Shown here: piece after piece, positions 30,607 through 37,954 of the stretch | Layout: each line of letters starts with the position of its first letter | Position numbering within the stretch: the stretch's first letter is position 1 | Source of the DNA: Bacillota bacterium | GTDB taxonomy: Bacteria > Bacillota > Clostridia > Christensenellales > Aristaeellaceae | DNA: 64,000 nucleotides | Reading direction: 5' to 3' | Assembly: GCA_023421395.1 (NCBI GenBank) | Contig: JAEZTL010000004.1 | Location: 1 to 64,000 of the forward strand | Program-made: the position numbers and the translations under genes | Notes under the pieces: model-generated | The model's database searches: none | Seen by the model: the letters and a program-made list of their open reading frames with translations, nothing else | Told to the model about the DNA's origin: nothing

Positions 30607-31710
30607 ATGCCCACGGTCCTGTTGGTGGATGACGAGGAGCTGTCCCGCTTCGCGCTCAGGACGCTGCTCTCCCGCAATTTTTCCGATGTGACGGTGGTCG
30701 CCGAGGCGGAAACCGGCGAGGAAGCCGTGGAAAAATACGCCCGCTACCGCCCGGACGGCGTGCTGATGGACATCCGCATCCCGGGCGTCAACGGGCTGGA
30801 GGCGTCGCGCCGGATCCTCGCCGCCCACCCGATGGCGTCGATTCTGATCTGCTCGGCCTATGATTCCTTCTCGCTGGTGTCCGAGGCGCTGGACATCGGC
30901 GTGAAGGGCTACCTGCTCAAGCCGCTTCGGCGCGAAGAGGCGGTGGAGAAGATCTCCCGGCTGTTTCACGCCAGCGTCTCCACCGCCGAGGCCTTCGCCG
31001 ACCAGCAGGTGCTGGCGCTTCTGACCTCGAGGGAGCTGGGCGAATCCACCCGCGCGCAGATTACCCGCTACTACGGCCGCCTCGACGGCGGGCTGATCAT
31101 GGCCGCGGCCTGCCCCGGCGGGGGAGAAGAGCGGCTGGGCCGCCTGGGGTACCTCCTGAAAAAGCGCGCGCCCAGCCTCGGGTATGTGTTCACCGGTACG
31201 CTGGAGGGGCTTTTCGCGGCGCTGGTCACGCCCTCGGACGGCCTGGCGGCCTGGGAGGAGCGCCTCGGCGACGCCTGTCACGAAGCCGGTTTCTCCGGCG
31301 CCCCCCGGCGCGTTCAGGCGGTGACCGGCGGCGAATGGGCGCTGGCGTGGAGCGGTCTGGCGCGGCTTCTGACGGCCCGGGGCGAGGACGACAAGGGGTT
31401 GAACCTCCTCGACAACATCGACCGCTTCGTTCGGGACGATCAGCTGGCGGCGCTGTCGCTGGAGAGCCTCGCGCTGGAACTGGGCGTGTCGCCGCAGCAC
31501 CTGTCGGCCAGCTTCAAAGAGCGGGTGGGCGTCAACTTCATCGAGTACATCACCCGGCGGCGGATGCGGCTGGCCCGGCGGCTTCTGCAGGAGACCCGGC
31601 TGTCTCCCGGCGAGGTGTCCCGCCGGTGCGGCTATGCCGACCCCGCCTACTTCCGCAAACTCTTCGCCCGGTACTACGGCGTGTCGCCCCACGATTTCCG
31701 CGCGCGATAG
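30607..31710 (+). CDS. Response regulator with AraC-type DNA-binding domain (YesN-like)
   Basis: The 367-residue protein has a receiver domain at residues 1-120 with VDDEE at the start and the phosphate acceptor Asp55 in GVLMDIRIPGVNG, plus the conserved GYLLKPL. The C-terminal 100 residues are an AraC double helix-turn-helix: LESLALELGVSPQHLSASF and EVSRRCGYADPAYFRKLF. The middle is a poorly conserved linker domain. It belongs to the YesN group, which usually controls a nearby sugar transporter; here that is the ABC operon at 25.4-28.9 kb. Its partner kinase follows. Confidence 0.92.
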   Translation: MPTVLLVDDEELSRFALRTLLSRNFSDVTVVAEAETGEEAVEKYARYRPDGVLMDIRIPGVNGLEASRRILAAHPMASILICSAYDSFSLVSEALDIGVKGYLLKPLRREEAVEKISRLFHASVSTAEAFADQQVLALLTSRELGESTRAQITRYYGRLDGGLIMAAACPGGGEERLGRLGYLLKKRAPSLGYVFTGTLEGLFAALVTPSDGLAAWEERLGDACHEAGFSGAPRRVQAVTGGEWALAWSGLARLLTARGEDDKGLNLLDNIDRFVRDDQLAALSLESLALELGVSPQHLSASFKERVGVNFIEYITRRRMRLARRLLQETRLSPGEVSRRCGYADPAYFRKLFARYYGVSPHDFRAR

Positions 31711-31720
31711 GAGGCGCTCC

Positions 31721-33178
31721 ATGGCCAAACGCCGCGTACCCATCTGGACGGTGCTCTTCGTCTGCTTTCTGGCGATCGTTGCGGTGATGACCACCAGCGG
31801 GTTCTGGTCTCAGCGAGACTACCAGACCTTTTACGTGGACTTCGCCAGCGAGTATTCGCTTCTGATCCGCCTGATCGAGGTCAAGGACGATGTGAACGGC
31901 ATGTACCTGGCCGCCTGGGGCCTGCGCAACGGGCGAACGGACCAGCGCGCCTTTTTTGAGGCGGATTACGAGGCCGCGCTTCGCCACGCGCGCGCCACGC
32001 TTGAACTGCTGAAGGAGCGCCTTGACGGCAAGATGCGCTACCGGATCACCGATATCGACAACATGGTGACCACCTTCGACGAAAACTACCGGGAGCTGGT
32101 GGCGAACCTGACCACCGACTATACGCTCTACCTGACCGTCTACGAGCGATACCTGCAGCGGCTCAAGGGCTACATCGAGGACGAGCTCCGCACCGCCAGC
32201 GAGGCGCTGACCGTCGAGGCCAAGGGCACCTACGACCAGTTTTCCATCCGGCTGGATTCCATCGCGCGGCGCGGAAACCTCCTGCTGGGGCTGACCGCGG
32301 CCGCCAGCCTTCTCGCCGCGGCCTGGGTGGTCCGCGGCGTGTCCACGCCCATCAAAACGCTGGTCAGGCGCATGCGCCACTTTGCCAAAACCGGCGAGGA
32401 CGCCGCCGCCGCCCCCGGGCGCGCGTCGCTTCGCGAAGTGGGCGAGCTGGTGGACAGCTACGACGTGCTGGTGGCCGAGACCATCGGAAAGCGCGAAGTC
32501 GAGCGCGAGCTGAGCCGCCAGCAGCTGGATAACCTGGAGACGAGGAGCCTTCTCAAGAGCGCGGAGCTGGACATGCTGCGCATGCAGATGAACCCCCACT
32601 TTCTCTTCAACACCCTCAATTCCATCGGCGCGCTGGCCGAGATGGAGAGTGCGCCCCGCGCGGGCGAGATGGTCTCGCGGCTGGCGGGCATTCTGCGCTA
32701 CTCGCTCAACGACCGGGCCCAGTTCGCGCCGCTTTCGGAGGAGCTGAACGTGGCGGAGGACTATGTGGCCATCCAGAAAGCGCGCTTCGGCGACCGGCTG
32801 GGCTTCTCCTGCCGCGTCGGGCCCGACGCGATGCTCCGGCCCATTCCCCGCATGGTGGTGCAGCCGCTGATCGAGAACGCGATCCAGCACGGCTTTCCCA
32901 AGCCCAAGGCAGGCGACCGGATCGAGGTTTCGGCGGAGGTCGAGGGCGAGGCGCTGGTGCTGGTGGTGCGGGACAACGGCGCGGGCATGAGCGCGGATCG
33001 GCTGAACGAAGTGCTGTCGCCCCGGGAGGCGGGCGTCAAGGGCGGCATCGGCCTCGAAAACGTGCTGCAGCGGATGCGGCTGACGTACGGCGAGGGCCAT
33101 GTGTCGGTGGAAAGCGAGCTGGGCCGGGGCACCACCGTCACGCTCCGGGTGCCGGACAGCGCGCCGAGCGCGTCTTGA
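31721..33178 (+). CDS. Membrane sensor histidine kinase (YesM-like)
   Basis: The 485-residue protein has a transmembrane helix at residues 9-27, an extracellular sensor region to about residue 185, a second helix (LLLGLTAAASLLAAAWVV), and a HAMP-like stretch. The His_kinase domain carries the acceptor at about His293 in MQMNPHFLFNTLNSIG. The ATP-binding part has QPLIENAIQHGF and VLVVRDNGAGMS, then GIGLENVLQRM. It pairs with the YesN-like regulator 10 nt upstream and ends the operon; several stem-loops follow. Confidence 0.92.
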   Translation: MAKRRVPIWTVLFVCFLAIVAVMTTSGFWSQRDYQTFYVDFASEYSLLIRLIEVKDDVNGMYLAAWGLRNGRTDQRAFFEADYEAALRHARATLELLKERLDGKMRYRITDIDNMVTTFDENYRELVANLTTDYTLYLTVYERYLQRLKGYIEDELRTASEALTVEAKGTYDQFSIRLDSIARRGNLLLGLTAAASLLAAAWVVRGVSTPIKTLVRRMRHFAKTGEDAAAAPGRASLREVGELVDSYDVLVAETIGKREVERELSRQQLDNLETRSLLKSAELDMLRMQMNPHFLFNTLNSIGALAEMESAPRAGEMVSRLAGILRYSLNDRAQFAPLSEELNVAEDYVAIQKARFGDRLGFSCRVGPDAMLRPIPRMVVQPLIENAIQHGFPKPKAGDRIEVSAEVEGEALVLVVRDNGAGMSADRLNEVLSPREAGVKGGIGLENVLQRMRLTYGEGHVSVESELGRGTTVTLRVPDSAPSAS

Positions 33179-33201
33179 CAAACCGCTTAGAAGCGTCCGA
33201 T

Positions 33202-33240
33202 CGCTCCCGGCGCGCTGGTCGCCGGGAGCGGTTTCTTCTC
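33202..33240 (+). terminator. Terminator after the histidine kinase gene
   Basis: An 11-bp stem (CGCTCCCGGCG arm, 7-nt loop) is followed by GTTTCTTCTC. Confidence 0.65.
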
Positions 33241-33317
33241 CCGGGATGCATGCCGGGAGAAGAAATAATACCATCCGTCAGCGCAGGCCTGAAATCCGGA
33301 AGGATTTCAGGCCTGCG
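33232..33317. repeat. Two further strong stem-loops in the convergent intergenic region
   Basis: Arms 33232-33244 and 33253-33265 form a 13-bp stem. Arms 33282-33297 and 33302-33317 form a perfect 16-bp stem (CGCAGGCCTGAAATCC, GGAA loop). Neither has a clean U-tract. The second resembles the stem at 2208-2233 in layout. Confidence 0.6.
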
Positions 33318-33332
33318 AAGAACGCCTTCATC

Positions 33333-33365
33333 CGCGTTGAAAAACCCTCGGGTTTTTTCAACGCG
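33333..33365 (-). terminator. Terminator of the second glycyl radical enzyme gene
   Basis: CGCGTTGAAAAACCC and GGGTTTTTTCAACGCG pair with one bulge around a 2-nt loop, with T- and A-tracts inside the stem, 9 nt past the stop at 33374. It can work in both directions. Confidence 0.7.
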
Positions 33366-33373
33366 CTGCGTCG

Positions 33374-35680
33374 CTAGGGCGCCTGTTCCGTGCGCCGGAT
33401 CAGCTCGTCCTGCGCGCGCCGGCCCATCTGGGTGAAGAACGCGCTGTAGCCCGTCACGCGGACGCAGAGATTCCGGAATTTTTCGGGCTCCCGCTGGGCT
33501 TGACGCAGCGTCTCGCGGTCCACGACGTTCATCTGGATCTGCAGCCCGCCCTTCTCAAAGTAGGTCTTGATCAGTGCTGCCAGCAGCCGCGCGCCGTCCT
33601 CGCCCCCGACGGCGCTTGGGTGCAGCCGAAGGTTCAGCGGGCCGCCCGTGATCCGGTCAAAGCGGATTTTGGACGCGGAGTTGAGCAGCGCCGTGACGCC
33701 GGAGAGATCCGCCCCTTCGGCCGGGGACTGGTTTTCGCTGATGGGCGCGCGCGCGTGCCGGCCGTCCGCGGTGGCGCCGACGAAAAGACCCATCGTCGTA
33801 AAATCGCGGTCGCTGGACAGCGTGGGCAGGAAGCCGTACAAGTAGCGGCCCCCGTCCTCCTCCGACACCGCGTCGGCAAAGGCCTCGCTGGCGAAGGCGG
33901 CATATCGGTCCACCTCGTCCAGATCGTTTCCAAACTTGGGCAGACGCCCTACGCGCTGCCGCAGCGCCTCGTGCCCCGCCCAGTCGGACTTCAGGATTTC
34001 GTTGAGCTGCTCGAGGGTATAGGCCTTTTCCTGGAAGACCAGGCGGTCGATCGCGTACAGCGCGTCCGCCACGGTGGCAATGCCCGATCCCTGGACGACG
34101 ATAAAGTGATACTTGGTGCCGCCGTTGTTCCAGGTGACGGCATTTTTGAGCGTTCCCTGGAGGAAGCAGTCCTCAAAGCGCAGCCGGGCGGCGTTGACGC
34201 GCTTTTCCAGCTCCATGTCGCGTTCGATGCCCTGGCGGTAGCTGTGCATGAGAAAGCGAAGCTGCGCCCGGTAGGCGTCCAGCACATCCTCCATGGTCCG
34301 CATATGCCGAAGCGGCGGCGTCTTCACGCCGTAGTAGGCGCCGGTCATCAGGCCGGTCAGCCGGTCCTCCAGCGGGAAGGTGTAGAGGTCCCGGTTGGTT
34401 CCGCCGGGCTCCATCGGGTAGTCGCCTTCGTTGAGCGCCAGCTCCAGCGGCTTCACCAGGTTCAGCCAGAGCTGCCGCAGGCCGCCCTCCTCCGCGGGGA
34501 TGATGGGGTCGTTGCAGCCGAAGAAGCCGTAGTCGTAGAGCTCCGGCTCCCCGACGCCGCACCGGCGCAGCGCGGGGATCATCTGGTCATCGCTGTAGAC
34601 GATTACGGTGGCGTTGTCGCGCATCGCGGTCGCGACCTTCCGGAAGAACGCCTCGTCGATCCCGCTGTGCCAGCGCACGACCACGAAGGGGTTTTTCAGC
34701 TTCAGATCGGCCGCGACCTGGACCATCAGATCCGTCAGCTCGTTGACGCCGGAGCTTCCGTCGGGCAAAAGACCCGCCAGAATGATGTAGTTGGGGTCGT
34801 CGAAGGCGACTTCCAGCGTCCCGGTTGTGGATTCGATGTCCAAGCTCATGTGGTCGGTATTGGCCATGATTTCGTTGTTCTTGAAGTAGAATTCCTGGAG
34901 GAGCGCCCGCGCAGACGCCCGGGTGAGCGCGCCGTCCCGGATGTCCTTCCGGTAAAAGGGCAGCAGGTACTGGTCCATGCGGCTGAAGTTGAGCACGCCG
35001 CAGCCGCAGACTTTTTGGGCAACTAGGGTCATCAGCCAGATCAGCTGCAGCGCCTCGCGGAACGTGCGCGGCGCGCCGCGGCTGATGTGCCGGAGGCTCT
35101 CCGCATCCGCGCGGCCCGCCGCGGCGGCGGCGTCCGCGTAGCGGGCGATGTACCGGGACACGGCCCTCTGGCACAGGCGCGCACCCTCCAGAAACTGCGC
35201 TCCGCGCTCGTCGTCGCGTTCGGCTCCGCTCTCCTGCGCCAGGCGCTCAAAGCCCCCGATCCCTTCCCGCATCAGAAGCTTCCAGTCCAGCGCCAGGTGG
35301 CCGAAGGAATAGAACCACGGCGGACGGCACCTGAGCCATGCCTTTGAATAAAACCACAGGATGTCCTCCTGAATCGCATCGAGGGGCCGGCCGTCCCACC
35401 AGGCGGCGTAGGCGTCGACGGCGGTCTTCCGTTCCTCCGCCGTGGGGATGCGCTCCGCCACCCGGCCCAGGAGCAGCTCATCGCCATCGATGGGTAGGCT
35501 CACCCGGTCCAGGATGTAGCCCAGCGTGTCGCCGTAACGGACGGCGTAGGGCTCGTCCCGAAAGAGCAGCTCGCTCTCCAAAAGGAGCGAAATGCGCTCG
35601 TAAAACGTGTAATCGCTGTGCTTTGCCATCCAGTTTTCGAGCTGACGGGCCAGATTCCCGGACAGGACGTTTTCTGTCAT
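33374..35680 (-). CDS. Glycyl radical enzyme of unknown substrate with a GCND active-site loop
   Basis: The 768-residue protein is a clear PFL-like glycyl radical enzyme: the radical site is CVRVTGYSAFF with Gly744, 24 residues from the end, and QMNVVDRETLRQAQ just before it. The thiyl loop reads YGFFGCNDPIIPA, with Cys389 followed by Asn and Asp391. Known eliminases of this fold have Cys-Val-Glu here, the Glu being a base; here the base position is Asp. It therefore does not fit the hydroxyproline, glycerol, choline, isethionate or propanediol classes that I know. ATG 35680 follows GGAGG and comes one base after the activase stop. Transporter and sugar-type genes diverge from it. Confidence 0.85.
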   Translation of the reverse strand: MTENVLSGNLARQLENWMAKHSDYTFYERISLLLESELLFRDEPYAVRYGDTLGYILDRVSLPIDGDELLLGRVAERIPTAEERKTAVDAYAAWWDGRPLDAIQEDILWFYSKAWLRCRPPWFYSFGHLALDWKLLMREGIGGFERLAQESGAERDDERGAQFLEGARLCQRAVSRYIARYADAAAAAGRADAESLRHISRGAPRTFREALQLIWLMTLVAQKVCGCGVLNFSRMDQYLLPFYRKDIRDGALTRASARALLQEFYFKNNEIMANTDHMSLDIESTTGTLEVAFDDPNYIILAGLLPDGSSGVNELTDLMVQVAADLKLKNPFVVVRWHSGIDEAFFRKVATAMRDNATVIVYSDDQMIPALRRCGVGEPELYDYGFFGCNDPIIPAEEGGLRQLWLNLVKPLELALNEGDYPMEPGGTNRDLYTFPLEDRLTGLMTGAYYGVKTPPLRHMRTMEDVLDAYRAQLRFLMHSYRQGIERDMELEKRVNAARLRFEDCFLQGTLKNAVTWNNGGTKYHFIVVQGSGIATVADALYAIDRLVFQEKAYTLEQLNEILKSDWAGHEALRQRVGRLPKFGNDLDEVDRYAAFASEAFADAVSEEDGGRYLYGFLPTLSSDRDFTTMGLFVGATADGRHARAPISENQSPAEGADLSGVTALLNSASKIRFDRITGGPLNLRLHPSAVGGEDGARLLAALIKTYFEKGGLQIQMNVVDRETLRQAQREPEKFRNLCVRVTGYSAFFTQMGRRAQDELIRRTEQAP

Positions 35681-35681
35681 G

Positions 35682-36569
35682 TCACGACACCTCCACTTGG
35701 ATGTGATGCGCCCTGAGGATGCCGGCAAACGCTTCGGGGGATTCGGGCGGCCGGAATTCGCGCATGTTCATGCGGACGCTTCCGGCCTTATACAGGCCGT
35801 AGTTGTGGTAGGGAAGAAGCCGGACAGAGGGGACGGCGGGGAGACTGGTCAGATAGGCGGCCGTTTTCCGCGCGGATTCGTCCGAATCGTTCACGCCGCC
35901 AATCAGCGGCATCCGGATCTCCACCGCTGCGCCGCGCGCGCTCAGGTCTTTGATGTTCCGGAGAATCCGGGTATTGTCCGCGCCGGTATAGCGCCGGTGG
36001 GTTTCGGCGTCGATGGCCTTCAGGTCCACCAGGAAGAGGTCCGTGACCGGCAGAACCGCCTCGAACGCGTCCCACGTCACGTTGGCGGCGGTATCCACGG
36101 CCGTGTGGACGCCCTGCCGCTTTACGAGCGCAAACAGCGCCACGAGGAACTCGGCCCGGAGCATCGGCTCGCCGCCGGAGGCCGTCACGCCGCCGCCGCT
36201 GTTTTGGTAATAGGGGAGGTCCCGCAGAAGGATCGCCGCGAGGGCTTCGGGCGTGTAGACCCTGGCGTCACAGCGGATCGCCCCGGCCGGGCAATAGAGC
36301 GCGCATTCCCCGCAATAGGCGCATTTGGACGGGTCGAAATGGTGCGCTCCATCCTCAAGCGCATGGGCGCCCCGCCGGCACGCGAGCGCGCAGCCGCCGC
36401 ACAGCGCGCACTTGTCCGCGAAAAACTGCAGGCTGGGATGGGCGGAGATGGATTCGGGATTGTGGCACCACGCGCAGTTGAGGTTGCACCCCTGAAAAAA
36501 TGCCGTGGTCCGGATGCCCGGACCGTCCCGCGTGCTGAAGCGCTGGAGGTTAAAGAGAACCGCTTCCAT
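35682..36569 (-). CDS. Glycyl radical enzyme activase (radical SAM) with two auxiliary clusters
   Basis: A 295-residue activase; the start at 36569 is supported by GGAGG 7 nt upstream. The radical SAM cysteines are Cys28, Cys32 and Cys35 in FFQGCNLNCAWCHNPES. Two full ferredoxin-type sites follow (Cys54/57/60/64 and Cys83/86/89/93). It should activate the GCND enzyme encoded 1 nt downstream. It is the first gene of the minus-strand operon behind the promoter at 36681-36708. Confidence 0.92.
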   Translation of the reverse strand: MEAVLFNLQRFSTRDGPGIRTTAFFQGCNLNCAWCHNPESISAHPSLQFFADKCALCGGCALACRRGAHALEDGAHHFDPSKCAYCGECALYCPAGAIRCDARVYTPEALAAILLRDLPYYQNSGGGVTASGGEPMLRAEFLVALFALVKRQGVHTAVDTAANVTWDAFEAVLPVTDLFLVDLKAIDAETHRRYTGADNTRILRNIKDLSARGAAVEIRMPLIGGVNDSDESARKTAAYLTSLPAVPSVRLLPYHNYGLYKAGSVRMNMREFRPPESPEAFAGILRAHHIQVEVS

Positions 36570-36643
36570 TTCGGAGCCTCCTTCGGCCGGTTCCGCCGCG
36601 TAATAGGGCGGGCAGAAGGCGCGCTTTGGCGCGAAACCCATGA

Positions 36644-36657
36644 TATGTCACAACATA
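36644..36657. promoter_or_regulatory. Operator candidate 1 (TATGT-CACA-ACATA)
   Basis: An inverted repeat located about 20 nt downstream of the predicted start site of the minus-strand operon, a position fitting repression. Same arms as the palindrome at 36811-36826. Confidence 0.55.
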
Positions 36658-36680
36658 GTGAAATATAGACTTAATACCAT

Positions 36681-36708
36681 ATTATAGGGGGAAGCGCGCG
36701 TTTGTCAA
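36681..36708 (-). promoter_or_regulatory. Promoter of the activase-GCND enzyme operon
   Basis: On the minus strand TTGACA and TATAAT are exact and separated by 16 bp. The leader is about 105 nt. Confidence 0.85.
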
Positions 36709-36810
36709 CCGTTTTCCACCGTGTGTTCCCCCTGCCGCCGTGCCTTTTGGCCCGGCGGATTGGATTTCTTTCATTAGCATTCATTACGAATATGATACGA
36801 AAACGGGGCG

Positions 36811-36826
36811 CTATGTAGCTACATAG
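36811..36826. promoter_or_regulatory. Operator candidate 2, perfect palindrome CTATGTAGCTACATAG
   Basis: A perfect 16-nt palindrome sharing TATGT-N4-ACATA with the site at 36644-36657. It lies about 20 bp upstream of the -35 box of the transporter promoter, a position seen for activators or for a looping repressor. Confidence 0.6.
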
Positions 36827-36846
36827 GAATATTTTATCACTTTGTA

Positions 36847-36875
36847 TTGTATTATTTATCCAGTCGTGTTATCAT
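36847..36875 (+). promoter_or_regulatory. Promoter of the furanose-type ABC transporter operon
   Basis: TTGTAT and TATCAT are separated by 17 bp, in AT-rich DNA. The -35 match is modest, consistent with regulation. The binding protein start lies 43 nt further on. Confidence 0.5.
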
Positions 36876-36918
36876 TAAAAACAGCGGAAGACCGCAATAT
36901 TTCGAGGAGGAATTTTCG

Positions 36919-37869
36919 ATGAAAAGGCTGGCCTGTTTCCTGATGAGTGTCATTTTGGTTCTCGGCCTGACGTCGGCTGCGTTCGCCGAGGCGCCGGACA
37001 TGTCTGTGCTGAACGGGTTGACCATCGGATTCTCGCAGTGTGACAACGGCAACAGCTGGCGCGTCGCGGAAACCAACAGCATGAAAGACGTCGCCGCACA
37101 GTATGGCATCAACTGCATCATCACGGACGCCGGCGGCGACATCGCAAAGCAGGCCTCTGATATTCAGGACCTGATCGCGCAGGGCGTGGACTTCCTGGTC
37201 GTGGCCCCGCAGCAGGAGGACGGCCTGCAGGCCTCCATCGCCGACGCGATGGACAAGAGCATTCCGGTCATCCTGATCGACCGCACGATCAACGGCGAGG
37301 CGGGCACGGACTACACCGCCGAGATCATGTCCGACTTCGTGTGGGAAGCCGAGCAGGTCGCGAAAGTCATCCTTGAGAAGACCGGCGGCGAAGGCAATAT
37401 CGTCATCATCCAGGGCACCCAGGGCGCCACGTCCACCATCGACCGTCAGACGGGCTTCATGGACGCCATCAAGGGCTCCAACCTGAAGGTCGTCGCGGAC
37501 CAGGTGGGCGAATACACGCTGGCCGGCGGCCAGGCGGTCATGGAATCCGTGCTCCAGGCCTGGGGCGACAAGATCGCGGCCGTGTACTGCCACAACGACG
37601 ACATGGCGCTGGGCGCCGTCGCCGCCGTCAAGCAGGCCGGTTTTGATCCCGCCAAGTTCAACATCTGCGGCATCGACAGCCCGAAGACCGCGCTCGAGGC
37701 GGTTGCCGCCGGCGAAATGCTGGCCAGCTGCTCCTGCTCGCCGCTGTTCGGTGAGGCCACCTACGCGCTGATCGCCAAGATTAAGTCCGGCCTGCCGTAC
37801 GACCTGAAGAACCAGAACATGGATACCCTTTACACCAAGGACAACGTGGACGTGTCGAAGGGCTTCTAA
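36919..37869 (+). CDS. ytfQ: YtfQ-like (furanose-type) ABC transporter substrate-binding protein
   Basis: The 316-residue protein has GAGGAGG before ATG 36919 and a signal peptide ending AAFA-EAPD without a lipobox cysteine. The body matches E. coli YtfQ, the galactofuranose-binding protein, motif by motif: GFSQCDNGNSWRVAETNSMK, VILIDRTIN, QGTQGATSTIDRQTGFMDAI, and CHNDDMALGAVAAVKQAG. YtfQ binds the furanose form of galactose; whether this one does cannot be read from the sequence. It is the first gene of a long catabolic operon. Confidence 0.88.
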   Translation: MKRLACFLMSVILVLGLTSAAFAEAPDMSVLNGLTIGFSQCDNGNSWRVAETNSMKDVAAQYGINCIITDAGGDIAKQASDIQDLIAQGVDFLVVAPQQEDGLQASIADAMDKSIPVILIDRTINGEAGTDYTAEIMSDFVWEAEQVAKVILEKTGGEGNIVIIQGTQGATSTIDRQTGFMDAIKGSNLKVVADQVGEYTLAGGQAVMESVLQAWGDKIAAVYCHNDDMALGAVAAVKQAGFDPAKFNICGIDSPKTALEAVAAGEMLASCSCSPLFGEATYALIAKIKSGLPYDLKNQNMDTLYTKDNVDVSKGF

Positions 37870-37903
37870 TCTCTTCGCGCCGCCTTCGACGGCATACGCG
37901 GGG

Positions 37904-37940
37904 CCGCGGCCATTTCGAGGGGATGGCCGCGGTCCTTTCT
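37904..37940 (+). terminator. Intra-operon stem between binding protein and ATPase genes
   Basis: A 10-bp stem (CCGCGGCCAT arm, 9-nt loop) followed by TCCTTTCT lies in the 85-nt gap, the same position as the stem in the first ABC operon. It probably tempers expression of the ATPase. Confidence 0.6.
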
Positions 37941-37954
37941 AAGAGAGGTGCGGT

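Larger units (their letters stand above)
36570..36918. other. Divergent control region between the GCND enzyme operon and the furanose transporter operon
   Basis: This 349-nt region holds no gene. It contains both divergent promoters and two TATGT-N4-ACATA palindromes (each listed). The central 60 nt are AT-rich, unlike the surrounding genes. Confidence 0.8.

Noticed and set aside
28939..31794. A 951-residue open frame on the minus strand opposite the URO-D, kinase-fragment and regulator genes
   Set aside because: It runs across three plus-strand genes with good families, ribosome sites and codon bias, and its product has no recognisable domain.
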